From positions 434,001 through 498,000 of the forward strand of contig JAIXQO010000002.1 of NCBI GenBank assembly GCA_027485695.1: DNA of 64,000 bases. The letters run 5' to 3'. Every line of letters begins with the position of its first letter. Within the stretch, counting starts at the first letter, position 1. Below the pieces are notes generated by a model, which ran no database searches, was not told the origin of the DNA, and worked only from the letters and a program-made list of their open reading frames with translations. Of the stretch, positions 8,940 through 17,309 are shown piece after piece. A program made the position numbers and the translations under genes. The stretch comes from Pseudomonadota bacterium. Its GTDB lineage: Bacteria; Bdellovibrionota; UBA1018.

Positions 8940-9680
8940 ATGAATCGCCTATTTCCTTGGATGCTCACGATCGCTGTGACCTGGATCTCCTCTGCTGGTG
9001 CAGAGCCCTGGCGAGAGCTCGGAATGGGCACCTCTACGGTCATCAACGCCGATGGTAAACCCTGGTTTACGGTCGTAAAGAAGCGACGGACTGAAAATGG
9101 TCGAATCGAATCAGAAATGACCTTTCAAAACTCCCTGCGCGAACCGCTTTCGATCGAAACGTATACGACCACCGCAAACGGAGAACTCGTCAGTTATCAC
9201 TGGAGCCAAAAACAACTTGGCCGCGATGCGCAGATTGATGTGACCGCTCAGCGGCTGAAAATTCGATATCAAGCGTCCGCAACGTCTCAGGCCAATGAAA
9301 AAGTATTCGATATCGATGCCGAAGAACGAACGATGCTGATCGTCCCTCCCATGATCGATGAACGCATCCTCAAAAACTGGGAACAACTCAAGAGCGGCAA
9401 GAAGATTGAATTTCTGGTCATCGTCCCCGACCGCCAAGACTATTTCCGGTTTCGATTCACTCCCGAGCACCCGAAATACTTAGGTGGATATTCGTTCATG
9501 CTTCGAGCCGCTAGCTTCTTCTTAAGCTTGGCCGTGGCCCCAATCGCGTTTCATTTCACGGCTGATCCAGCACTAGAACGGATTGAGGATATTCCGCCTC
9601 CCATCAAACGACTCAACATCAACGGCGAATGGGAAAACACGAAGACAGATATCCTTTTTCGCAAAAACGAGAAGAAATAA
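8940..9680 (+). CDS. Exported protein of unknown function
   Basis: I start this gene at the ATG at 8940, which gives a good signal peptide (MNRLFPWMLTIAVTWISSAGA, cleavage before EPWREL) and 246 residues; the upstream in-frame ATG at 8856 would overlap the divergent CDF gene and add a nonsensical leader. The mature part is beta-rich, with a hydrophobic helix near residues 190-210 (FFLSLAVAPIAFHF) that may be a membrane anchor. No known domain was recognised. The gene converges with the lytic transglycosylase gene 12 bp downstream. Confidence 0.65.
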   Translation: MNRLFPWMLTIAVTWISSAGAEPWRELGMGTSTVINADGKPWFTVVKKRRTENGRIESEMTFQNSLREPLSIETYTTTANGELVSYHWSQKQLGRDAQIDVTAQRLKIRYQASATSQANEKVFDIDAEERTMLIVPPMIDERILKNWEQLKSGKKIEFLVIVPDRQDYFRFRFTPEHPKYLGGYSFMLRAASFFLSLAVAPIAFHFTADPALERIEDIPPPIKRLNINGEWENTKTDILFRKNEKK

Positions 9681-9692
9681 GCCCGATGAAGT

Positions 9693-10709
9693 TCAAGGCT
9701 GGTGCGGGGCCTGGGCAGGCACGGGATTGTGCTTCTTCTTTGCCACAGCTTTCTTGATCTGGAACTCTGGCATCGACTTCCAATCCCACTTGATGTCGGA
9801 TGCAATCTTTTCAATGATATCGACGTATCCCTGCGCGCGATTGTAATGGAAAAGCGCCTCACGACGACTCACGGGATCTTCGTCCACCCAGCCATTCTTA
9901 TGAAGATAGTTGGCCACGCTCAGGATCGCATCATGGGCTCGGTAGAGATCCGCCGGTTTGTTTTTACGACTTGAGCGCCCCCATTTCTCGTAACTCGAGG
10001 GCAGGAACTGGGAGTAACCAAAAGCCCCGGCAAACGAGCCCTTCCACGCGAGCACGCGCTTTCCCTGCGCCATATTCAAACGTCTGTATGCGCGCAACTC
10101 CTCAGTCGCCCAGGCCGCTTTGTCTTTTAGACGAGAAACTGTTTTCTCAATCATCTCCGGAGTAGGATTCGGCTCTCGCGCGCGAAGTTCGTCCAGTGCG
10201 AGCGGCAAAAACGACGGATGCTCGCCTTGAATGATCGTCAGAAACGCTGCCCCGACCGGCTCATTCCCTAAGTGTTTGCCATGCTTGGTTTCCACCCAGA
10301 GTAGCGCTGCAACCACACGTGGGTCTACTTGCGACTGCTGATAGGCGCGTCCAAATGTCGCTCGATGCTCCTGCAGGAAATCCGTCGTTTTTTGGATAGC
10401 CGTCTTGGAATAGTGCCCGGTGTAATCGGCTTTTTTTAGGAATCCAAATAGGTTCAAGAAGATGAGGCTTTTTCGTTTCTCGTCATCGTAGGGATAGTCT
10501 TTTACGAGCGCTCGCAAAAAATCGCGATCAAAATCCAAACCATCGAGCTTTTCAAACGCCCATTTCAGCGGATCGGGTTCAATAGTTCCGGAAGGACGCG
10601 GCGTCGGCTGAGCGACATCGGCCCCGAGAGCGGCAAGCGAGAAGAAAAACGGAATGCACCACTTCAGGGAACTTCTCAAATCAGCGATACTCCAAGAGTT
10701 CGATTTCAT
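9693..10709 (-). CDS. Lytic murein transglycosylase (MltB-like)
   Basis: The protein cleaves peptidoglycan glycan strands. Evidence is the motif ALLWVETKHGKHLG with the catalytic Glu, followed by the family stretch AGAFGYSQFLPSSYEKWG and the later AIxSVANYLHKNGW, all in the order seen in MltB/SLT_2 enzymes. An N-terminal hydrophobic export segment (WCIPFFFSLAALGADVA) marks it as periplasmic. The start is uncertain: the ATG at 10709 is used here, an ATG at 10724 is also possible, and a TTG at 10679 would give a more classical signal peptide. It overlaps gloA, so both may be co-transcribed. Confidence 0.85.
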   Translation of the reverse strand: MKSNSWSIADLRSSLKWCIPFFFSLAALGADVAQPTPRPSGTIEPDPLKWAFEKLDGLDFDRDFLRALVKDYPYDDEKRKSLIFLNLFGFLKKADYTGHYSKTAIQKTTDFLQEHRATFGRAYQQSQVDPRVVAALLWVETKHGKHLGNEPVGAAFLTIIQGEHPSFLPLALDELRAREPNPTPEMIEKTVSRLKDKAAWATEELRAYRRLNMAQGKRVLAWKGSFAGAFGYSQFLPSSYEKWGRSSRKNKPADLYRAHDAILSVANYLHKNGWVDEDPVSRREALFHYNRAQGYVDIIEKIASDIKWDWKSMPEFQIKKAVAKKKHNPVPAQAPHQP

Positions 10710-11067
10710 AGCCGTCTGGATCATCGACGAACGCCATTTTTGTTTTCCCGTTCGGAGTGAGTCCAGGACCCCAACTCAAATCATAACCTGTTTTTTTCAA
10801 TCGCTCTTGGATTTGATCGATCGAATCCACCGAGTACGCGACATGCCCGTACCCATCGCCCTTGGTGTAACTGGCCGTATCCCAGTTATGCGTCAGCTCG
10901 ATTTGGGTACCACGCCCGGAGTCATCCGGAGCCTCCAAGAAAACGAGCGAAAATCGATCCTCAGGATAGTCCTGTCGACTCAAAACTCGAAATCCTAGGC
11001 CCTCGGTATAGAAGCGGAGCGACCGATCCAGATCTCCGACGCGAATCATGGTGTGAAGGTATTTCAT
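10681..11067 (-). CDS. gloA: Lactoylglutathione lyase (glyoxalase I)
   Basis: This 128-residue protein is full length for bacterial glyoxalase I, which converts the methylglyoxal-glutathione hemithioacetal to lactoylglutathione. It shows the two-fold vicinal-oxygen-chelate layout: MKYLHTMIRVGDLDRSLRFYTEGLG at the start, IELTHNW, GYGHVAYSV and DDPDGYEIELLEYR at the end. The metal ligands His and Glu in each half are present. The stop overlaps the transglycosylase frame. The region between it and the divergent coiled-coil gene is about 100 bp and should hold both promoters. Confidence 0.93.
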   Translation of the reverse strand: MKYLHTMIRVGDLDRSLRFYTEGLGFRVLSRQDYPEDRFSLVFLEAPDDSGRGTQIELTHNWDTASYTKGDGYGHVAYSVDSIDQIQERLKKTGYDLSWGPGLTPNGKTKMAFVDDPDGYEIELLEYR

Positions 11068-11169
11068 CGACTAGAATTCTAGGACTCTTCGCCAAAAAAG
11101 TCCCGGATTTTTGGGCAAAATTTGCCTCTCACCAAGACGAGGCACGACGACTAAAATAGAACCGTGGAA

Positions 11170-11583
11170 ATGAGTTCAACTAAAAACGAGATTTATTCGG
11201 AAGACAAAAAATGGGCGGACTACGTCGCCCAGAAACGCGCCGAACAACAACTCAAACTCAAAGAACTCGAGAACGAGCATCGGCTCGAACTCACCAAGGC
11301 CGAAGAACGCCACAAAATGGAGAAGAACAGCTTAAAGCAAGCCTACGAAGTCGACCTTTCGTCCGAAAGTCGCTCACATTCGGATTCTCTCTCTCGACTC
11401 CGAGCCTCCCACGAAGAGGAACTCAAGAAGGTAAAAAAAGAAAACGACGTCGAATTTGAGAAACTCTCCAAACGCGAACGCGCGCGCCTCGACGACTACA
11501 AAAAGAAACAAGAAGAGAACCTCGAGAAGCTCCACCAGAAAATGGTCAGCGCCGAGAACAAGATGAGCGAATCCAGCAGTTAG
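11170..11583 (+). CDS. Small highly charged coiled-coil protein
   Basis: The product (137 residues from the ATG at 11170; a GTG at 11164 would add two) is almost wholly Lys, Glu, Arg, Ser and Leu with heptad-like spacing, predicting one long coiled coil. There is no signal peptide or membrane segment, so it is probably cytoplasmic. Codon use and GC match the neighbours. I do not recognise a family. No convincing ribosome-binding site fixes the start. Confidence 0.6.
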   Translation: MSSTKNEIYSEDKKWADYVAQKRAEQQLKLKELENEHRLELTKAEERHKMEKNSLKQAYEVDLSSESRSHSDSLSRLRASHEEELKKVKKENDVEFEKLSKRERARLDDYKKKQEENLEKLHQKMVSAENKMSESSS

Positions 11584-11607
11584 GACTCTGACCGATTCGC
11601 AAACCGC

Positions 11608-11645
11608 AAAAAAAAGCGGATTGAACGTTGCCGTTCAATCCGCTT
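11608..11645 (-). terminator. Intrinsic terminator of the minus-strand gene at 11671-12231
   Basis: A perfect 14-bp stem (AAGCGGATTGAACG at 11614-11627 with its complement at 11632-11645) closes a TTGC loop. Read on the minus strand it is followed by a run of eight T. It lies 26 bp past the stop of the exported-protein gene. It also separates that gene from the convergent coiled-coil gene and may act weakly both ways. Confidence 0.9.
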
Positions 11646-11670
11646 CAACTCTGTTCGCTGGAAAATCAGA

Positions 11671-12231
11671 CTATCCGCTCACCAGTGCGCACTTACCCGT
11701 AAATGCAGGCTCTTGGCTAATGATTTGATCGAGAGTCTTGACGAAACCTTTGGCGTTCTCTTGATCATAAAGCTGTAACGATTTTTCACGTAAAACGTTT
11801 TTCCAAAGTACTTCATCTAAGCCATGGCAGCCAGATACGAACGCGAGAGAATCGACGTGCACTCCGTCTCCGAGGGCGACCTGGGTTTTGATCACATTCA
11901 TGTTTTGATCAATGTAGTCTTCCCGCATCTGCTGAGTGATGTTGTAATTCAACATCGAGCACTCACCCCATGAGGAGGTATACTGCATGGTAGAAACGAA
12001 ATTCTTGGTACTCACCCCTGGGTCGACCGACGAGGTGGTCTTTTCGATCGATGAATGAACCATGGACGAAAGAACACCGCTTTTTTGTGTATTCGCGCCC
12101 CAGGTATTGCCGAGATAGTCATATTTACGCAACCAACCGTTGCTATAGACCATCTTTGCGCAAGCGTACTGATTCGCATAAGCATTCGAGCCAAAACCGA
12201 AAACCATCACCAATAGGAGCAGATTTCTCAT
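11671..12231 (-). CDS. Exported protein of unknown function
   Basis: The 186-residue product begins with a clear signal peptide (MRNLLLLVMVFGFGSNAYA, then NQYACAK). The mature part has four cysteines, at C24, C92, C134 and C181, that could form two disulfides. No domain is recognised. The gene is isolated: it ends at a strong terminator and is divergent from the DUF4105 gene. Confidence 0.65.
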   Translation of the reverse strand: MRNLLLLVMVFGFGSNAYANQYACAKMVYSNGWLRKYDYLGNTWGANTQKSGVLSSMVHSSIEKTTSSVDPGVSTKNFVSTMQYTSSWGECSMLNYNITQQMREDYIDQNMNVIKTQVALGDGVHVDSLAFVSGCHGLDEVLWKNVLREKSLQLYDQENAKGFVKTLDQIISQEPAFTGKCALVSG

Positions 12232-12296
12232 TTTTTTCCCTTCAATTGTGGAAATATTGCTTATAAAGTTTGAGCGGTATCCAATCTTACGGTCAA

Positions 12297-14132
12297 ATGA
12301 AAATTCGAAATCATTTTATACTGCTCTTATTTTCATCCTCACTCCTGGTTTCTTTCGCAAATGCGGAGCCTAGCCGGATCGTTCCGCCAAAAAAATGGCT
12401 CAATTTACTTTACTACGAGAAGTCGGGCGACCAGTTTCGAAGTCGGGCAGAGAACCTTTCTTTTTTCGTAGACCGCGAGCGTGGCCCAACGGATCCAGAG
12501 GCCGAGCTCGCTGCTGAAATCGCTTTTTTTAGCCAGGTCGTCCCCGAGAACGAGAGCCATCCACAATGCTTGTTTCCAGCACGTTACGAGGTACTGCGAC
12601 ACTACGCGGACCTCAGTCCTCGAGTTCGCTGCCCCAAACTGGACGAGTGGACGGAAAACTATGCGCCCTCCAGTATCGTTTTGGTCTATGCGTCCCAATA
12701 TCTAGCCAACCCAGCCTCAGCGATGGGACATACTTTTTTGATGATCCCCTCGAGCGTTCAAACGCGAGGGTTTTGGCTCACCTATAACTATGCGGCTTCG
12801 ATCCCGAAAAAGACATCCGGGGTCAGCTATGTGTGGGGCGGATTGACCGGTAAGTTCATGGGAGACTACTCCGTCATGCCCCTCTATCAGCGCCTGGAAC
12901 AATATGGCGCCATAGAAAATCGTGACCTCTGGCTCTATACTATTCGAACATCCGAAGACGAGAAGCGACTTTTCATCTTTCACTTATGGGAACTCGTCCA
13001 CAACTCGCATTTCCGCTATTTCTTCAAAGATGAGAATTGCGCTGGCATCCTCCTGCGAACGTTCGCCGCAATTTTCGAAGACATGGATGACGTGAATCGC
13101 CTGGACTTCCAGGTGCCTCCGATCCAGGTGGTTCGCACACTCGAGAAGAAAAACAGAATCGCCCAGTTCGAAATCATTCCATCGCAAACCAACACGATTC
13201 GAATCTTTTTAGATCAGCTATCTCGTGAAGAGCGGCAGGTGTTTTACCAAGCCATTTCTGATCCAGAAAACTACCCAGAAAAAATCGATCCGAGCCACCT
13301 CGTTACGCAAGCATTGCTTCTTTACTTAAGCGATCAGAGGAATCGCCACCAAGGGGAGCTCAATGCATCTTTGAAATCTCTCGAACGAAAAGTGATCTAT
13401 CAGAGAACAAAAGTCACCGATGCCCCCCAGGCGCTCCGAACTGATTCTGAACTTGCAAATGCGCCTCACCGGTCACATCCCTCCAGCCAATGGTCTCTCG
13501 GAGCGATTTCGCAAATGGATCGATCGCCACAAATGGAGATCGGATATCGATTCACTTTTCACTCATTGCTGGATCCAGACGCTGGATTCTTGAAAAATTC
13601 GGGCATGGAGCTATTGAAACTCCGCATTTCAGTCCGACCGGACGCCTTTCGCCTCAAACAGCTCACCATCGTGCAAATCCAGAACTTCCAACCGTATCTG
13701 GCGTTTGATCCTCATTTCTCTTGGAGAGTCTCTACCGATCTCAGAGAGTCCCTACTTGATCCTCGTCGAGCGAGCCCATACTCGCGATCATCTGTCGGAT
13801 ACGGAATCAATCGGGAGTTAGGCCATCAATACGCCTATCTATTTCTTGCCGCCGATTTAAACATGGGTAACTCAGCTCCGGAGAGCGGTTTTGAGCTCGG
13901 CCCAGAAGTGGGTGGAATTTTTTCCATTCAATCGCTGAAAATTCATCCGTCCATCTACCTGCAACGTGGATTGCTCTGGCGCACGCCAGGCTGGCATCTC
14001 CGTTCGACGATCGACGCTCAGTGGAATATTTCAAATCGAACTTTCATCGCTGCAGGATTCAGATTTGAAAAACTGCTCTCTCAATCAGTCCAAGGCAGAG
14101 AACTCGCCCTACGATTGGGCAATCAGTTTTAG
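12297..14132 (+). CDS. DUF4105 (Lnb N-terminal periplasmic domain) protein with probable barrel C-terminus
   Basis: I use the ATG at 12297, which starts a signal peptide (cleavage after FANA). Residues about 120-270 match DUF4105: SAMGHTFLMI with His145 and KDENCAGILL with Cys248, the His-then-Cys order of a circularly permuted papain-like fold. The rest, to residue 611, becomes beta-rich from about 400 (alternating strands, many Tyr/Phe/Leu, final aromatic-rich segments ending in GNQF), which suggests an outer-membrane barrel or a large beta domain. The substrate is unknown; the family is found in envelopes of Bacteroidota and Bdellovibrio-type bacteria. Confidence 0.8.
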   Translation: MKIRNHFILLLFSSSLLVSFANAEPSRIVPPKKWLNLLYYEKSGDQFRSRAENLSFFVDRERGPTDPEAELAAEIAFFSQVVPENESHPQCLFPARYEVLRHYADLSPRVRCPKLDEWTENYAPSSIVLVYASQYLANPASAMGHTFLMIPSSVQTRGFWLTYNYAASIPKKTSGVSYVWGGLTGKFMGDYSVMPLYQRLEQYGAIENRDLWLYTIRTSEDEKRLFIFHLWELVHNSHFRYFFKDENCAGILLRTFAAIFEDMDDVNRLDFQVPPIQVVRTLEKKNRIAQFEIIPSQTNTIRIFLDQLSREERQVFYQAISDPENYPEKIDPSHLVTQALLLYLSDQRNRHQGELNASLKSLERKVIYQRTKVTDAPQALRTDSELANAPHRSHPSSQWSLGAISQMDRSPQMEIGYRFTFHSLLDPDAGFLKNSGMELLKLRISVRPDAFRLKQLTIVQIQNFQPYLAFDPHFSWRVSTDLRESLLDPRRASPYSRSSVGYGINRELGHQYAYLFLAADLNMGNSAPESGFELGPEVGGIFSIQSLKIHPSIYLQRGLLWRTPGWHLRSTIDAQWNISNRTFIAAGFRFEKLLSQSVQGRELALRLGNQF

Positions 14133-14332
14133 GTATTCGAAACGGTATCAAGCCTGAGCATGCTCGTCTTTTACTCACGACTCCATCGGGCGGAAGGACA
14201 AGAGAACTGATGATCGAGGGGGGAGATCACAAAGGGAATTGAATGGATTCCCTCATTCTCAGTCCTTGCGCCGGATCGAGTCGAGAGGCCTTGGGCGCAC
14301 TCTCGTCGACCGACGAACGTTGAACACTTTGA

Positions 14333-14641
14333 TTAAACTCCGCCGCTACCGAAGCCGCGAATGAATCCGCGTTCCCAGTCCAACTTACGCTGAACTTGGT
14401 TCTCGCGAATTTTCTGCTCACGAAGCTCTTGGCTCGACGGAATTCGATCCGTTTCGCACTGAGCGAGTCGCTCTGGGCTCACTTTTTCCATATGCGCGAG
14501 TTCACTCGTCACGCTGCTTTCAGTCTCATCACAAAGCGCCGTGACTGAGGCGCGAGCGGTCGTCCCGACCAAAAGTAGACTAAGACTCAGGGCGAACAGG
14601 CCTCCCAATTGATTCGTTTGATTCATATCTTTCGTTTTCAT
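14333..14641 (-). CDS. Small exported protein of unknown function
   Basis: This 102-residue product has a signal sequence (hydrophobic LFALSLSLLLVGTTARA, cleavage near residue 32) and a mature part of about 70 residues rich in Glu, Arg and Gln, with cysteines at 37 and 61 that may pair. It ends in WERGFIRGFGSGGV. AGGAGA eight bases upstream supports the ATG at 14641. An aromatic/glycine C-terminal end recalls the small proteins at 50.2 and 51.8 kb, but the spacing differs and I do not claim kinship. About 200 bp downstream, up to the DUF4105 stop, hold nothing recognisable. Confidence 0.55.
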   Translation of the reverse strand: MKTKDMNQTNQLGGLFALSLSLLLVGTTARASVTALCDETESSVTSELAHMEKVSPERLAQCETDRIPSSQELREQKIRENQVQRKLDWERGFIRGFGSGGV

Positions 14642-14799
14642 TTTCTCTATCTCCTACCCTGAAGACCCTATCAAACGGTTGTTTAGCCCCCATGAACTGG
14701 AGATGAAAAAGAGTTTAGAAATGATCGAAATCTTTGAGGTTTTTCGACAACTCGTTGACGCTACTCAACCCCAACAAGGTTTCAGCCGATAGAACTACT

Positions 14800-16848
14800 A
14801 TGAAATACTCCCTGTTCGCGTCGCGTGTCGTCGCCTCGCTGGTCATGAGCACCTTAATCGCACCTACTACTTACTCGCGCGCGGAGACCGTCAACGATGA
14901 CGACAAAAACAACTCCGGAGACCTTTTCATGAAGGTCGACACGAAGAAAAGCATCAGCATCAACGCCAAAGGCGAGGACGCTTCCGTCGTGTTCGGCCTC
15001 TATCAATGGATAGGAAAAACGGATGCGCGAGAAGACAAGCTCACCGACGAACAGAAAAAAGAAGGTGGCTGGAAAAAACTGCGCGGCAAAGCGCGAAGAG
15101 ATAACGACGGCAAAAAGTGGCTGAAAAAAGATGCCCTGGAGACCGGCGATCGCGATCCGATCAAAGAAAACGGATTTACCGCGATCCAAGTCGGCGACCA
15201 AAAATACTATGTCGCTCAACCGAAAGATCGCGAGCAATCACTCTCCATTTTCGATTCGCACGGAAAAAGACTAAACAACCAAGAGATCGAAAACATCGAA
15301 AATGTGGAGTCACATGCGGCCGAGTTATCGCTACGTGAAACGTTTCTCCCCACAGCGAATACCGATCCACATTCTGAATTAGCCGGGACGCTCTACCTTG
15401 AATACCAAAAACGGCTTACGACCGAAGAGATTCAATTTCCCGGTAGGATTGCTGGCGAAAAAGGCCCAAAACTTGACGTGCTTGCCGACTACGCAGGCCT
15501 CTCCGAAACAGAGATCGCAGGCAAATGCGAAGAGCTCGACAAAAAACTCAAATCACCTGCTCCGTACGAGAAAGCAAAAATACCTGTGACTTTGAGCCGT
15601 CTATCGAAAAAAGAGGCTGCGAAAGACGAAACCGTCGCGACAAACTCTGATGCAGCGGCAACCTTGAACAATCCGTTTTACCCGCTCCAAAACATCAAGG
15701 ATCGACGCTACGATAAGCCCGGAAAACTCAAGATCCGTCGTGCTGTAAAACCAAAAACCAAAAATGAAGCCTATCCGGCCGACTACATCTTCATTCATTC
15801 GGACAAGCCCGAGGAATCCGAATATGAGATTTTGGACTTCCCGGTTGATCAAGCGACGTTGGATCGATTTTTTCCGCGTCCAAAAAATGCGGTCAAAGAT
15901 GCCGATGGTAATCGCACGCTATCCGCCGAGTGGACGCTCGTAGATCCAGCCACCGATACACTCTTCCCTCGCACGTCCGAAGAAGCATTCTGCTTTTTCC
16001 GCAAACAGGCGAAGGCGGCCGCTGACCCAATATCGGAACCTTCTCAGACCACGACCGATACTCCTCTCCCTGCGGCTCCAAAACCGAAAGGCGTAACGAT
16101 TGATAAAAACGCAAACAGTGTGGAACAGTTTCAAGGTCAACTCAACGAAGGCCTGAACGTGGTTGGCGACCTCAATAACAACAAAGCTCTCGCAGCTCCA
16201 AAACCGCGCCCTGAATCAGGCTGCAGCGAAGCCATTAAAAAACTCAAGCCATACTCCAAGATCAAATCGGAATACGAAGCAATTCTAATAGATCCATGGT
16301 TTGTGAAAAAAGCGAACGCTTGTAAAACCGCAACCTCATCCGGTAGCTCCGTGCTCGGTGAAAAATCAGCTTGGACCTCTAAAAGCATCTCCTTACTGAG
16401 ACAAATGTTCAGCGATGAGAACGCTCAGAGATTCCTCAAATGCACTTCAGTGCCATCGACTGAGGACCAAGTCCGGGCCTGCACAGCAAATGCTCGGTTC
16501 GCACTCACCTGGAACATCAGTACACCTGGTCAGTTCGGATCAAAAACCCAATCGTTCATCGACGGCTTCGGCAGCAGTGAACAGAGCTGCGCGCTTTTCT
16601 TGTCACTCAAGGAGAAATTCGAACAGATGACGAGCGCTGCCCCTGAACCTTCGGACTTCTTCAGAACCGCATTTATTCGCAAACAAGCCAAGGCTGACTA
16701 CCTGAAATTGACCGGCCCAGGTGGCGCCTGCCACGTGGACCATGCAAACCGCTCCAACCAATCGCTCAAAAAGGAAGCAGACGGCGAAGCGGTCTTGAAA
16801 GACGGAACCACCGATAACAATAACGCCGCTGGTGCGTTGAAAAAATAG
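14800..16848 (+). CDS. Large exported protein of unknown function
   Basis: From the ATG at 14800 the product has a signal peptide (cleavage after YSRA) and 682 residues. The mature protein is very hydrophilic, lysine- and aspartate-rich, with a Pro/Thr-rich linker around residues 430-460 (TDTPLPAAPKPKG) between an N-terminal half without cysteines up to about 230 and a C-terminal half with several cysteines. No catalytic motif is seen. It is followed after 2 bp by a small lipoprotein-like gene, so the two are probably one operon. An upstream in-frame ATG at 14734 lacks a sensible leader. Confidence 0.65.
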   Translation: MKYSLFASRVVASLVMSTLIAPTTYSRAETVNDDDKNNSGDLFMKVDTKKSISINAKGEDASVVFGLYQWIGKTDAREDKLTDEQKKEGGWKKLRGKARRDNDGKKWLKKDALETGDRDPIKENGFTAIQVGDQKYYVAQPKDREQSLSIFDSHGKRLNNQEIENIENVESHAAELSLRETFLPTANTDPHSELAGTLYLEYQKRLTTEEIQFPGRIAGEKGPKLDVLADYAGLSETEIAGKCEELDKKLKSPAPYEKAKIPVTLSRLSKKEAAKDETVATNSDAAATLNNPFYPLQNIKDRRYDKPGKLKIRRAVKPKTKNEAYPADYIFIHSDKPEESEYEILDFPVDQATLDRFFPRPKNAVKDADGNRTLSAEWTLVDPATDTLFPRTSEEAFCFFRKQAKAAADPISEPSQTTTDTPLPAAPKPKGVTIDKNANSVEQFQGQLNEGLNVVGDLNNNKALAAPKPRPESGCSEAIKKLKPYSKIKSEYEAILIDPWFVKKANACKTATSSGSSVLGEKSAWTSKSISLLRQMFSDENAQRFLKCTSVPSTEDQVRACTANARFALTWNISTPGQFGSKTQSFIDGFGSSEQSCALFLSLKEKFEQMTSAAPEPSDFFRTAFIRKQAKADYLKLTGPGGACHVDHANRSNQSLKKEADGEAVLKDGTTDNNNAAGALKK

Positions 16849-16850
16849 CC

Positions 16851-17255
16851 ATGAGGAAACGAACCCTCACCCGTCATTTCTACCGGCTCATCGGGCGCAT
16901 CGCGGGACTAGCCGCACTGTTCTCCTGTGCGCCTAGCACGAGCCGCGCAGAAGAACGCGAGAGCGACCCTTGTTTCAAAGTCACCGCAACGACCGAGAAA
17001 ACCACCTGCGTAGAACTCGAGATCTCAGTGGATTCAGCGCAGTGCCCGGAGAAGCGGAAAAAACGCATCTCGCTCGAGCGTCAAGATTGCTCCGATGAAC
17101 AAGGGGTCGCTTATTTCGTGATCGACGGTGAACTCCACTCCGTGGGGTTCGAGCCCGATCAGGCCAAGCTCGCGCAAAAGCCCAAAAACGCGACCGGTCC
17201 GTTCCGAAAACCCGCTTCGACCGACTCCGGATCAAAGCGAAACACTCCTTTTTAG
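16851..17255 (+). CDS. Small exported or lipid-anchored protein of unknown function
   Basis: The 134-residue product starts with a basic n-region and a hydrophobic stretch ending LAALFSC at Cys26, which could be a lipobox, or be followed by a normal signal-peptidase site (TSRA-EE). The mature part has Cys residues in a CFKV...CVEL...CPEK...DCSD pattern suggesting disulfides. The ATG lies 2 bp after the preceding stop. Co-expression with the large exported protein suggests they work together; nothing indicates what they do. Confidence 0.6.
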   Translation: MRKRTLTRHFYRLIGRIAGLAALFSCAPSTSRAEERESDPCFKVTATTEKTTCVELEISVDSAQCPEKRKKRISLERQDCSDEQGVAYFVIDGELHSVGFEPDQAKLAQKPKNATGPFRKPASTDSGSKRNTPF

Positions 17256-17309
17256 TGGTAACGCATATAGTCTAGCACAGAGGCGAAGTGCCGTGGTTTA
17301 CTTGATCTT

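Noticed and set aside
14227-14421. Frame overlapping the small exported protein, read as a possible frameshifted extension.
   Set aside because: The 102-residue protein has its own signal peptide, ribosome-binding site and stop; the overlapping frame has none of these.
14333-14641. Kinship of this small exported protein (end WERGFIRGFGSGGV) with the two small proteins at 50-52 kb.
   Set aside because: The Trp-to-Gly spacing differs by one, the Pro and Arg residues are missing, and no LysR-type box is seen upstream.
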